Source of the DNA: Cryobacterium roopkundense
GTDB taxonomy: Bacteria > Actinomycetota > Actinomycetes > Actinomycetales > Microbacteriaceae
Length of the DNA stretch: 64,000 nucleotides
Assembly: GCF_014200405.1 (NCBI RefSeq)
Contig: NZ_JACHBQ010000001.1
Location: 3,348,001-3,412,000 of the forward strand
Reading direction: 5' to 3'
The translations under genes were made by a program, and so were the position numbers. The notes under the pieces were generated by a model. That model was given only the letters and a program-made list of their open reading frames with translations. It had not been told where the DNA came from and ran no database searches. Positions 19,396-27,315 of the stretch are shown piece by piece. Position 1 is the stretch's first letter. The number at the start of each line of letters is the position of its first letter.

Positions 19396-19450
19396 CCCCA
19401 CCCGCCGGTCGAGCCCCACCCGCCGGTCGAGCCCCCACCCGCCGGTCGAG
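19396..19450. repeat. Three tandem 18-bp repeats
   Basis: The unit CCCCACCCGCCGGTCGAG occurs three times in a row at 19396-19413, 19414-19431 and 19433-19450, the last two separated by one C. The third copy runs into the GGTCGAG start of the larger inverted repeat that follows. Confidence 0.85.
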
Positions 19451-19557
19451 GCGCGACGAAGGAGCGATCGAGACCTCGTGAGGTGATCTTCGTGCGCGGT
19501 GTGCGCTGGCAATAATGTCTCGCGAGGTCTCGATCGCTCGTACCTCGCGCCTCGACC
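19444..19557. repeat. Long inverted repeat, REP-like, dispersed
   Basis: Left arm 19444-19477 (GGTCGAGGCGCGACGAAGGA then GCGATCGAGACCTC) pairs with right arm 19524-19557 at about 30 of 34 positions around a 46-base loop. The left-arm core of 32 bases recurs with one mismatch at 61046-61077 near the nrd operon, so this is a dispersed intergenic element rather than a local accident. No coding capacity was found in it. Confidence 0.8.
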
Positions 19558-19640
19558 AGCGGAGGCAGGGCCTCGATCGCTCGTACCTCGCGCCTCGACC
19601 AGCGGAGGCAGGGCCTCGATCGTTCGTACCGCGGGATGTT
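19529..19640. repeat. 43-bp tandem repeat, two and a half copies
   Basis: Identical 43-base units at 19529-19571 and 19572-19614 begin CTCGATCGCTCGTACC and end GGAGGCAGGGC. A third, degenerate copy starts at 19615 (CTCGATCGTTCGTACC). They contain the right arm of the inverted repeat described separately. They are adjacent direct copies without variable spacers, so this is not a CRISPR array. Confidence 0.85.
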
Positions 19641-19701
19641 CGCCTCAGGAGAAACGGCGGGCCGGCGACGACCGGTCTGTTCGGTCGTCGCCGGGTGGCC
19701 G

Positions 19702-21129
19702 TTATCGCTTGTAGTGCGGGCCGTCGTGGCCTTTCGGTGTCGGGACCGGCGGTCGCCCGCCTCGTCGCGGAGTTCTCCTCGGATCGACACTGGCCGGTGG
19801 GATGAAGTACACCACGTTGTCTCTGACCACCACGTCCCAGCCCTCGCGGTGGATCCTGTGGTGGCACGCACTGCAGAGCATGACGCAGTTGGCTTGATTT
19901 GTGGGTCCGTCATGCGCTTTGTACCAACGAATGTGGTGACCCTCCGCATAGCTCGGCGGCCTGTTACAGCCCGCCGTGGCGCACCCGCCGTCCCTCTCGA
20001 TGGCGGCGAGCTTTTGCGCCGTTGTGAAGAGCCGTTTTCGGAGGCCGAAGTCGAGAACCTCGCTCTTGCCGCCGAGGACCATCGGGATCAAACACGCCTC
20101 CGCCGCCATCCGTCTGGCCGTCCCGGCGGAGATCGGCTGTTCGATCCCGTCCAGCTGGGCCTCCCCGAGCCCGGTCTGCAGGGATTCGAGGGTCATCCTC
20201 ACGATGATCGTCGTGTGATCCAGGGCCCCGATCCCCTCCGTGCAGGAGAGGGCGTGACGCACGATGTCAATGAAGGCATCGAAGTTCAGTTGCGGCATCG
20301 TGCGCCCATCGCCGATGATCTCGTGGTTGTCGCCGCACCCGTCCGGGTCGTCTTTCGCTTCAAACCGCGGTTTGCGCAGTTCCGCGCTGGTCATCCCGTC
20401 GATCGCGGTGTCCAGGTACGCCGCTGACACCGGGTCGGCGTCGAGCACGTAGCGTTTCATGCCGTTGGGCAGCACCATCCGCTTCAACCCCCGCCGCGAC
20501 ACGAGTACCTCTTCACGGGGTTCCACCCCATCCACGTCGAGGGCGTCCCGGTAGCGAATCGACAGCTTCCGCACCGAATCGACCGGGTTGGTTACCGCGA
20601 ACTCCACCAGCTCTTTCTCCGCCGCGTCGAGGTCTTCGGTCGTCGCCCGAGGGGCGGCCTGCTCGAGGTTCGCGGTGATATACAGCGCCGAATCCACGGT
20701 GAGCTCCCCGGCATTGACTGCCCGGGCGACCTCCGCGTACTCCGGTGGCAGGTGCTCACCGATCAGGCTCATCCGGGGCTTCGTCGCCTTCCCCACCCTC
20801 ACCAACCGCCCGGCCTCAGCCATCGAGATGTGACCGATATCGGTGAGGGCGGCGGCGGCGTTTCGGTTCCCGGTTCTGGCGGCGATGCCCGAGTCGTGGT
20901 CGAAGCGGTCGTCCAGCTCACCCGCTGCTCGAACCAAAAGGGCCTGCGCCTGTCTCACCACCTCGAAATTCGAGTTCAACACGGCCAACAAACCCCCGTC
21001 GGTCATCCGCTGCAGGTCCAACCCTGCGTTGGGTTCCTCCTCCGAACAGACTCCACCGCCCAAGGAGTGAGAGTACGTATCGGCGAGTGCCGCCGTACTC
21101 TCCACGAGAAGGTCCGTTGAAGTGGTCAT
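19702..21129 (-). CDS. DUF222 and HNH endonuclease domain protein
   Basis: 475 residues. The N-terminal ~300 residues form a DUF222 region (SEAGRL-like AEAGRLVRVGKATKPRMSL, then DPVSAAYLDTAIDGM). The C-terminal part has an HNH motif: CATAGCNRPPSYAEGHHIRW, then CHHRIHREGWDV. Cysteines suggest a structural zinc site. Proteins of this type are numerous in Microbacteriaceae genomes and their role (restriction, intron-like or toxin-like nuclease) is unsettled. It is flanked on its 3' side by the repeat cluster. Confidence 0.9.
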   Translation of the reverse strand: MTTSTDLLVESTAALADTYSHSLGGGVCSEEEPNAGLDLQRMTDGGLLAVLNSNFEVVRQAQALLVRAAGELDDRFDHDSGIAARTGNRNAAAALTDIGHISMAEAGRLVRVGKATKPRMSLIGEHLPPEYAEVARAVNAGELTVDSALYITANLEQAAPRATTEDLDAAEKELVEFAVTNPVDSVRKLSIRYRDALDVDGVEPREEVLVSRRGLKRMVLPNGMKRYVLDADPVSAAYLDTAIDGMTSAELRKPRFEAKDDPDGCGDNHEIIGDGRTMPQLNFDAFIDIVRHALSCTEGIGALDHTTIIVRMTLESLQTGLGEAQLDGIEQPISAGTARRMAAEACLIPMVLGGKSEVLDFGLRKRLFTTAQKLAAIERDGGCATAGCNRPPSYAEGHHIRWYKAHDGPTNQANCVMLCSACHHRIHREGWDVVVRDNVVYFIPPASVDPRRTPRRGGRPPVPTPKGHDGPHYKR

Positions 21130-21380
21130 GGCCTAATTTTCCCAGCGACCACCGACATTCACGGGCCCTAAACAGCCCTGATCGGGCCATTCTGTGGAAA
21201 ACTCCCCAAGATTCTCACCTGTGGAGGAGAAGACTCCTGCGCGGATGCGTCGTCTCCGCGCAGGCACCCCAGGCTCAGCCGCGCAGGTCCTCCCCTTCGT
21301 CTCGGTGATCGTGAAGACGCAGGCGAAGCTGGGGTGAATGCTCAACCCCGACGGGACCGCCACCGGCGAAGTCGTGCCGC

Positions 21381-21400
21381 CGCGGGCGCCAGCGCCCGCG
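21381..21400. promoter_or_regulatory. GC-rich palindrome before the Eis-like gene
   Basis: CGCGGGCGC-CA-GCGCCCGCG is a perfect 9-bp inverted repeat ending 19 bases before the acetyltransferase start. It could be an operator or a hairpin. The remaining ~250 bases of the HNH/acetyltransferase intergenic region show nothing I can name. Confidence 0.35.
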
Positions 21401-21419
21401 TGACGGCTACGCTCGAACC

Positions 21420-22736
21420 GTGACCGAACACACTTCCCTCCCCGTCGACGCCGACTCCCGCGAGGCCCTGGCCGCGAACGGCCTCGACCTGCTCATCCTC
21501 GATCCCACCGACGAGGCGGCGGCTCGACACTGGTTGCAGGCGGATGCCCGCGGCTTCCACGACCCGGCGCGCAGCGACGACCTGCTCGGTGTGCTGGCCC
21601 GTGAGATCTCCATCGACAGGGTCACCGCGGTGCACGATCGCTCAGGAGCCGATCCCGACTCGCCCGTGGCAACCGTGCGATCGTGGCAGATGGCGCTCAC
21701 CGTGCCCGGCGGCGCCAGCCTTCCGGCCTGGGCGATCAGCTCCGTGACGGTGGCGCCCACGCACCGCCGCCGCGGAATCGCGCGCGCCCTGCTGCCCGCC
21801 GAGCTGCGGTACGCCCGCGCCCTAGGGCTGCCGATGGCCATGCTCACGGTATCGGAGGCCACCATCTACGGCCGGTTCGGCTTCGGCCCTGCCGCTTACC
21901 AATCGAGTTATCGCGTCGACACGGCCCGCGCCCGCTGGACCGGCCCCACGCCGCCCGGCCGCGTGCATTTCGTCACCGCCGCGTCGCTGTTCGACGATGG
22001 CCCCGGCATCTTCGAACGCTCCCGCAAACCCGGCGAGGTCGACCGCCGCGAGGTGTGGTGGAGCCACGCTCTCGGCCTCGTACCGCAGGATCCCGACTCC
22101 GAGAAGCGCAGCCTGCGCTGCGTGCGCTTCGACGACGACAACGGCACCGCCCAGGGCTTCGCTGTGTACTCGATCGTGCTCGGCGACGAGGGGTACCCCG
22201 CTCGGTTGATTCTCGCCGATCTGGTGGCCGCCACAGACGAGGCCTACTCCGCTCTCTGGCGCTTCGTCATCGACATGGACCTCGTCACCGAGGTGAGCGC
22301 CCTGCTGCGCAGCACGAGCGAACCCGTGGCCTGGCAGGTTCTCGACCGCCGCGCCGTGCGCAAGACCCTGGAGAGGGACCACCTCTGGCTGCGCATCCTC
22401 GACGTGCCGGCTGTGCTCACTGCTCGGTCGTATTCCGCACCCGGCATATTCGCACTGACTGTCACGGACGACCTCGCGTTCGCCGCGGGCGAATACCTCC
22501 TCACGGTTGATGCCTCAGGCGGCGGCGTGGCGCATCTGCTCAGTGGCGCGGCTCCCGACGATGCCGTGCGCGTGTGCCTTTCCGTCGCCGACCTCGGGTC
22601 TCTCTACCTCGGTGCCGGCAAGGCCGTCGACTTGGCGCGCTCCGCCCGCCTCATCGAGCAGACAGCGGATGCCGCGGCGCGCCTCGACGCCGCCTTCCAC
22701 GGGTCGCACACGCCACGCCTCAGTACCTGGTTCTAG
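21420..22736 (+). CDS. Eis-like GNAT N-acetyltransferase
   Basis: 438 residues. The N-terminal GNAT domain has the acetyl-CoA loop VTVAPTHRRRGIARALL and a second signature around YGRFGFGPAAY. A second GNAT-like fold and a C-terminal SCP2-like domain follow, as in mycobacterial Eis. The chain ends in ...STWF, and the terminal carboxylate of Phe serves as catalytic base in Eis. Substrates in this family are amines such as aminoglycosides or lysines of proteins; the natural substrate here is unknown. No ribosome site is visible before the GTG; a TACGCT hexamer (21408-21413) suggests a leaderless mRNA. Confidence 0.87.
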   Translation: MTEHTSLPVDADSREALAANGLDLLILDPTDEAAARHWLQADARGFHDPARSDDLLGVLAREISIDRVTAVHDRSGADPDSPVATVRSWQMALTVPGGASLPAWAISSVTVAPTHRRRGIARALLPAELRYARALGLPMAMLTVSEATIYGRFGFGPAAYQSSYRVDTARARWTGPTPPGRVHFVTAASLFDDGPGIFERSRKPGEVDRREVWWSHALGLVPQDPDSEKRSLRCVRFDDDNGTAQGFAVYSIVLGDEGYPARLILADLVAATDEAYSALWRFVIDMDLVTEVSALLRSTSEPVAWQVLDRRAVRKTLERDHLWLRILDVPAVLTARSYSAPGIFALTVTDDLAFAAGEYLLTVDASGGGVAHLLSGAAPDDAVRVCLSVADLGSLYLGAGKAVDLARSARLIEQTADAAARLDAAFHGSHTPRLSTWF

Positions 22737-22848
22737 GCCTTGTCCCGCGCTCCGCACCTCCCAGCGTGCGTACAGGCCGCGAGAACCACGCACACAGGCG
22801 CGCTCCCTACTGTCGAAGGGCACCCTCGACGAAACGGTGAATGCGCGC

Positions 22849-23730
22849 ATGACGAGCCACGCTTCCGGCCAGCCCCGGCCGACCAAGGCGGAACGGCGCG
22901 AGCACGCGCGCGAACAGGCGCGGCAGCAGCGCGATCAGGAGGAGAAGCGCACGAAACGCCGCCGAGTACTGTGGCGCGGAGGAATCGGTCTCGGCCTCGT
23001 GGCGGTCACGGCGGTGGCAGCACTGCTGATCGCCAACCAGGCCGGCCCGAGCGCGGCCGGACCCCTGAACATGTCCAGCGACGGCATCTTGCTCGGCGGG
23101 GACGGCACCTTGATCACCGCCGCAAGGACCGCAGCGCTCGCTCCCGGAGCGAAACCTGTTGCTACCGACCAGTCCGCCCTCACCGACATGGTGAAAATCG
23201 CCATCTACGTTGACTACCTCTGCCCACTCTGTGGACAGTTCGAGTCGACCAACGCCGCCCAGATCACAAGCTGGGTGACCGCGGGAAACGCCACCGTCGA
23301 ACTGCACCCTATCTCGGTTCTGGACGCTTCGTCACTGGGCACGAAGTACTCCACGCGCGCGGCGAACGCTGCCGCGTGCGTGGCCAACTTCGCCCCCAAC
23401 AGCTTCCTGACCGTAAACGCGGCCCTCCTCGCGAACCAGCCGGCCGAGAACTCCGGCGGCCTCTCCGATGCCGAACTGCAGCAGGTGATCGAGGACGCGG
23501 GTGTCGGGGACGCGAAGATCGCCGACTGCATCGGCAACCAGACGTTCGCCACCTGGGTTGCCGCCGCCTCGGACCGCGCCCTGAGCGGCCCGCTGGCCAA
23601 CGCCGACATCGAGAAGATCACCGGCACTCCCACCGTGCTCGTGAATCAGGTCTCGTACACGGGTTCTCTCACCGACGCCGCCGCCTTCGAGGCATTCGTC
23701 ACCGCGCAGACGGTCGTCTCCGACAACTAA
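22849..23730 (+). CDS. DsbA-like thioredoxin-fold protein, membrane anchored
   Basis: 293 residues. A very basic cytoplasmic tail (residues 10-40) precedes one membrane helix (GGIGLGLVAVTAVAALLIA). The extracytoplasmic thioredoxin_4-type domain carries the active-site motif C-P-L-C at residues 125-128 (YVDYLCPLCGQFE) and the cis-Pro region GTPTVLVN. It probably oxidises or isomerises disulfides outside the membrane. The ATG at 22849 and a GTG at 22837 are both possible; neither has a strong ribosome site. Confidence 0.87.
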   Translation: MTSHASGQPRPTKAERREHAREQARQQRDQEEKRTKRRRVLWRGGIGLGLVAVTAVAALLIANQAGPSAAGPLNMSSDGILLGGDGTLITAARTAALAPGAKPVATDQSALTDMVKIAIYVDYLCPLCGQFESTNAAQITSWVTAGNATVELHPISVLDASSLGTKYSTRAANAAACVANFAPNSFLTVNAALLANQPAENSGGLSDAELQQVIEDAGVGDAKIADCIGNQTFATWVAAASDRALSGPLANADIEKITGTPTVLVNQVSYTGSLTDAAAFEAFVTAQTVVSDN

Positions 23731-23761
23731 CGCCGCCGCACGCGCCGTCGCGGAGCATCCG

Positions 23762-24739
23762 CTAGGAGACGGTGGGTACCGTGCGGCGAACGAGGCTCGG
23801 CTGCCGGCGGAACTGGCCGAAGCCGAGCAGTATCACGATGACCGCGGCCATCATGATCCACGCCACCCAGCCCAGCGGGCCGGAGGCCACGGGGTCAGGG
23901 GTGGTGTCGGCGAGCACGACCAGCAGCAAGAATCCGCCGGCCGCGTTGAATGCGCCGTGCGCGAAGACCGACGGCCAGATGGATCCGGTGCGCAACCGTA
24001 ACCAACCGATGAGAACACCGTAAACGGTGCACCCGGCGATCATCATGGCCACACCGAACAGGTTGGGCTGGGCAAAGTTGTAACCGAGCAGAATCAGCGG
24101 GCTATGCCACAGACCCCAGATCGCGCCAGAGAGCAGCAGCGCCGGCCAGGTCCCGAGCGGCAGCAGGCTCGGCAGCAACCAGCCACGCCAGCCGATCTCC
24201 TCGCCGAAGGCGAGCACCCCGTTGATGAGGGCGGCGAAGGGGATGAGCAGCAGCTGCAGCAGGATGACGGTTTCCACCGGCACGGGCAGCTCCACACCCG
24301 GCGCCGCGGCCGCCAGCACGGCGGCAAAGCCTGAGAAGTTCACGAGGTCGAGCTGCACGATTCCGAGGCCCGCCGCGAGGAAGACGCCAGAAATCACCAG
24401 CAGCGCGCTGCCGAAGATGCCGGCGAGGGTCATGCCGATCGTGCGCCAGACCGGGCGCAAGGGCCACATTCCGAGGAATTCGGCGACAGGGCGTGGCCGT
24501 GGTTTCTGCACGAAGAGCAGCACCAGAAGGGTGGCGACGAGCGGCGTGAACATCATCAGCGGCAGCAGCAGCCCGGCCAGCGGGTTGCGCAGCCCGTCGC
24601 CGCCGAGCCACATCGGCATGGCCACGATCCACGCAAGCCCACACGCCAGGAGCACGTAGATCACGACCGCGCGCCACGGCACTTTCACCAGCGGCCGAAG
24701 GCCCGTGTCGTGCGGCGTGGTCTCTGTTTCCGTGCTCAT
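23762..24739 (-). CDS. CPBP-family intramembrane metalloprotease
   Basis: 325 residues with about eight membrane segments. The CPBP/Abi motifs are intact: Glu180-Glu181 in FGEEIGWRGWLLP, His212 in GLWHSPLILLGYN and a third His in FAHGAFNAAGG. Family members act on membrane substrates, e.g. bacteriocin immunity or prenyl-protein processing homologues. The substrate is unknown. Monocistronic and divergent from the CHY zinc finger gene. Confidence 0.88.
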   Translation of the reverse strand: MSTETETTPHDTGLRPLVKVPWRAVVIYVLLACGLAWIVAMPMWLGGDGLRNPLAGLLLPLMMFTPLVATLLVLLFVQKPRPRPVAEFLGMWPLRPVWRTIGMTLAGIFGSALLVISGVFLAAGLGIVQLDLVNFSGFAAVLAAAAPGVELPVPVETVILLQLLLIPFAALINGVLAFGEEIGWRGWLLPSLLPLGTWPALLLSGAIWGLWHSPLILLGYNFAQPNLFGVAMMIAGCTVYGVLIGWLRLRTGSIWPSVFAHGAFNAAGGFLLLVVLADTTPDPVASGPLGWVAWIMMAAVIVILLGFGQFRRQPSLVRRTVPTVS

Positions 24740-24855
24740 GTCGCGCTCCCCCGTAATGTGTGCCCGCCAGCCCGTGAAAAAATTCCGCTCGGACGGTTTG
24801 TCCAGCGTAGTGGCTATTGTGGGCGAACGGGGAGGGAAGATGAAAGACTGGACGC

Positions 24856-25206
24856 ATGCTTCCCCGCCCTCACGTCTACGGTCCCGTGGTCGATGACCAG
24901 ACTCGGTGCGTGCACTATCGCACGCCTCAGGACGTGATCGCGATCAAATTCGAGTGCTGCCGGCGCTATTACCCGTGCTTCCAGTGCCACGCCGAGAGCG
25001 AGGCTCACCCGGCGACGCAGTGGCCCGAATCCGAGTGGTCGGAGCGGGCGATCCTCTGCGGAGTCTGCGGCACGGAGATGAGCATCCTCGCCTACCGCGC
25101 GGCAACCAACTGCCCGAGTTGCGCCGCCGAGTTCAACGACGGGTGCCGCCTGCACGCCCACCTGTACTTCGCGGTGCCCGCCCCCGCCACGAACCCGCGG
25201 GAATAG
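24856..25206 (+). CDS. CHY zinc finger protein
   Basis: 116 residues rich in Cys and His. The pattern RCVHYRTPQDVIAIKFECC, YYPCFQCH, CGVCGTEMSI and CPSCAAEFNDGCRLHAHLYF matches the CHY zinc-finger domain of Hot13-like small proteins. It should bind zinc. In eukaryotes Hot13 supports Mia40 recycling; the bacterial role is not established. Its position beside a protease and a DsbA-like gene is suggestive only. Confidence 0.85.
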   Translation: MLPRPHVYGPVVDDQTRCVHYRTPQDVIAIKFECCRRYYPCFQCHAESEAHPATQWPESEWSERAILCGVCGTEMSILAYRAATNCPSCAAEFNDGCRLHAHLYFAVPAPATNPRE

Positions 25207-25268
25207 GCCCCCCTCGCAGCGACAGTCTCACCAGCCCGCCAGCCGCCCCAGAGACCCTGCGCATCCGC

Positions 25269-25646
25269 TCAGAGGGAAAGACCAAGCCAGAGGCCGAGTG
25301 CCGCGACGATAACGGATGCAACGAGCATGCCGAGCCCGGTGGCCAGTGCAGGCAGATACCGGCGTTCCTGCAGCAGGCGCACCGTCTCCACGCTCGCCGT
25401 GCTGAACGTCGTGTAGCCGCCGAGCAGCCCGCCACCGAGGATCAGGTGCCAGTCCGCAGACACCAGATTTGCGAGCGCGAGGCCGGTGACGACGCCGAGC
25501 AGCAGGGATCCGGAGACGTTGATCACCGTCGTGCCCAGCGGAAATGGCGTACGCAGCCGCGAACGAATCACGCCATCCACGACGAACCGCACGGTGGCGC
25601 CGAGGCCGCCGGCGAGCGCGACCGCCAGAAAGGTGAGGGCGCTCAT
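25269..25646 (-). CDS. crcB: Fluoride channel CrcB/FluC, subunit 2
   Basis: 125 residues with four membrane segments. Hallmarks: GGLGATVRFVVDG near the N-terminus, the FPLGTTVINVSGSLLLG helix with the conserved Asn, and GGYTTFSTASVE, which holds the Phe and Thr/Ser residues lining the pore. It exports fluoride passively. It overlaps the first crcB by four bases (25643-25646). Confidence 0.93.
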   Translation of the reverse strand: MSALTFLAVALAGGLGATVRFVVDGVIRSRLRTPFPLGTTVINVSGSLLLGVVTGLALANLVSADWHLILGGGLLGGYTTFSTASVETVRLLQERRYLPALATGLGMLVASVIVAALGLWLGLSL

Positions 25647-26086
25647 GCCACGCCGCCCGCCCGGCTCGTGCCCCGGCGATGCCGAGCTGCCGACGCGGCG
25701 ATGCCGAGCCAGGTCGCGAGGGCTCCGAGAACAAGTGTGCCGCCGGCATACAGCAGGGCCGCCCCCACGTTGCCGTCGGCGAACAGCAGGCTCGTGTCTG
25801 TCGCGAGTGCGCTGTAGGTTGTGAAGCCGCCGAGCACGCCGGTGCCGAGCAGCACGCGGGTACCACGGCGGCGACCGGCATCTGGCCCGCGCCGCACGAG
25901 AGCTTCGAGCAGGGCGCCGAGCAGGAAGGCCCCGGTCACGTTGATGCCCATCGTCGTGAGCGGGAACCCACCCGACGGCGTGAGCAGCCCAACGGCCTCG
26001 CGCAGCGCCGTTCCCGCTGTTCCGCCCGCGAATACGAGCAGCAGATACTGCCAGCGCAGGTGCACGGGCTTCGCTGTGTCGTGCAT
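25643..26086 (-). CDS. crcB: Fluoride channel CrcB/FluC, subunit 1
   Basis: 147 residues, four membrane segments. It shows GGTAGTALREAVG, FPLTTMGINVTGAFLLG and GGFTTYSALATD, the FluC hallmarks. FluC works as an antiparallel dimer. A pair of adjacent, divergent paralogues like this usually forms a heterodimer with one copy fixed in each orientation. The C-terminal 15 residues are basic and not conserved in the partner. Confidence 0.92.
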   Translation of the reverse strand: MHDTAKPVHLRWQYLLLVFAGGTAGTALREAVGLLTPSGGFPLTTMGINVTGAFLLGALLEALVRRGPDAGRRRGTRVLLGTGVLGGFTTYSALATDTSLLFADGNVGAALLYAGGTLVLGALATWLGIAASAARHRRGTSRAGGVA

Positions 26087-26090
26087 GGGT

Positions 26091-26136
26091 CACCTACCAG
26101 TTCTCGCGGGGCGAAGAGGGTAGGAACCATTAGCGG
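26091..26136 (-). promoter_or_regulatory. Leader hairpin before the crcB pair
   Basis: Read on the minus strand, GGTTCCTACCC is followed about 20 bases later by GGTAGGTGA and then the first crcB ATG. CCTACC and GGTAGG can pair, which would hide the G-rich ribosome site. I could not fit the fluoride riboswitch consensus here, so any regulatory role is a guess. Confidence 0.3.
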
Positions 26137-26197
26137 GCGGGCTGTTCGAGCGGATGCTCCGGCGGGATCCATCGCCACGGTCCAGATTACACGTGGC

Positions 26198-26707
26198 TCA
26201 GCTCGGTTCCCAGGGCAGCGGCTCATCGAGGGGAACGGGTGCGAGGGGAATCACGACCACCGGCCGATGCTGGCGGTGTGCCAGATGCACCGCGACGGAC
26301 CCGTTGAAGAACTCGCCGAGGCTGGCACGCACTGTCGCCTCGCGCGTGCCGATCACGATCATCGCGGCACCGAGGGTGTCGGCAAGTCCGCCGAGGGCGA
26401 GCGCCGGGTCGCCGGCGAGCGAGCTCGTCGACCACACCACGTCGACATCCGTTAGCAGATCGGTCAGGTGCGCGAGCAGCGCCGGGTCGAAGCCGGGCTC
26501 CTCCGGGTGAACGAGATCCGGATCGATCGGGAAGGTCGTCATCGACCCGTCGCCGAGGTCGAAGATCATATACCGGTTCACGTCAACCGAGGCGCAGACG
26601 AGCTCCGCGTTGAAGCGCTGGGCGAAGGTCGCAGCCTGAAGTACGACGGCATTGGGTTGGCCGGGCACGACCCCAACGATCACCCGGGCAGTCGGCTTCG
26701 CAGTCAT
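26198..26707 (-). CDS. Universal stress protein (single UspA domain)
   Basis: 169 residues. The fold begins ARVIVGVVPG and ends in the ATP-binding pattern IGTREATVRASLGEFFNGS followed by HRPVVVIPLAP. This matches the G-2x-G-9x-G(S/T) nucleotide motif. The start at 26707 is chosen over a longer frame because that is where Usp similarity begins. It lies between the fluoride genes and arsR but shares no operon signal with either. Confidence 0.85.
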   Translation of the reverse strand: MTAKPTARVIVGVVPGQPNAVVLQAATFAQRFNAELVCASVDVNRYMIFDLGDGSMTTFPIDPDLVHPEEPGFDPALLAHLTDLLTDVDVVWSTSSLAGDPALALGGLADTLGAAMIVIGTREATVRASLGEFFNGSVAVHLAHRQHRPVVVIPLAPVPLDEPLPWEPS

Positions 26708-26858
26708 GGCAGTCCCGCTTTCGATGGTTCGACGGATGCGCCCGCCCTGGCCCCAGCCTGTCAGATCCCGCGCGCGGCGGCTAGAGCGGCGGCGCACCCT
26801 CCGGCACCCGCAGCGCACCTTCCGGAACCCGGCATCCAGGCGGATGCCGCCGCGCCGG

Positions 26859-27230
26859 TCAGACTGTGGCGAGAACCCCGGCCACGGAGTCCAGCGACCC
26901 GGGCACGAGCCTGTAGTAGGACCAGGTGCCGCGTTTGGACCGGGTGAGGAACCCGCCATCGACGAGCACCTTGAGGTGGTGGCTAATGGTGGGCTGCGAG
27001 AGTTCGAGCTGCTCGGTGAGGTCGCAGACGCACGCCTCGGCGTCGCTGTGCGCTGCCACGATGGAGATGATGCGCAGCCTCGACGGGTCGGCGAGCGCCT
27101 TGAGCTGGCGGGCGAGGGTGTCGGCCTGTTCGGGCGCGATCGATTCCTGCACGAGCGGCGAGCAGCAGAGCACGGCATCCGCTCCGGCTCCATCCGTCAC
27201 GTCGGTCAGGGGCACCACATCAAACGTCAT
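26859..27230 (-). CDS. arsR: ArsR-family arsenic-responsive repressor
   Basis: 123 residues. The winged helix-turn-helix is clear: LKALADPSRLRIISIVAAH, then LELSQPTISHHLKVLVDGGF. The As(III)-binding thiols are probably Cys-Val-Cys in ACVCDLTEQL plus the N-terminal CC pair. It is divergent from acr3 across an imperfect inverted repeat that should be its operator. Confidence 0.92.
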   Translation of the reverse strand: MTFDVVPLTDVTDGAGADAVLCCSPLVQESIAPEQADTLARQLKALADPSRLRIISIVAAHSDAEACVCDLTEQLELSQPTISHHLKVLVDGGFLTRSKRGTWSYYRLVPGSLDSVAGVLATV

Positions 27231-27246
27231 GTGAACATCATCCCGC

Positions 27247-27305
27247 ATATATTGACATTTGTCGATGTAGTGACCTAGCGTTGGCATCGACAACGATCAA
27301 TATAG
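27247..27305. promoter_or_regulatory. Divergent ars operator and promoters
   Basis: ATATATTGACATTTGTCGAT (27247-27266, plus G) is mirrored by CATCGACAACGATCAATATA (27285-27304), an imperfect inverted repeat centred between arsR and acr3. The plus arm contains TTGACA (27252-27257) with TAGCGT 18 bp on (27276-27281). The minus arm contains TTGATC with TAGGTC 17 bp on. Each arm thus overlaps a -35, so one ArsR dimer could shut off either direction. Confidence 0.6.
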
Positions 27306-27315
27306 ACGGAGATAC

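Noticed and set aside
19396..19640. Repeat array as a CRISPR
   Set aside because: The units are directly adjacent or nested inverted copies, with no unique spacers of constant length and no cas genes nearby.
24740..24855. Promoter TTGTCC/TATTGT before the CHY zinc finger gene
   Set aside because: The spacer is only 11 bases, too short for a sigma70-type promoter.
26087..26197. Fluoride riboswitch upstream of crcB
   Set aside because: The known fluoride riboswitch consensus and pseudoknot could not be located on the minus strand; only a simple hairpin is visible.
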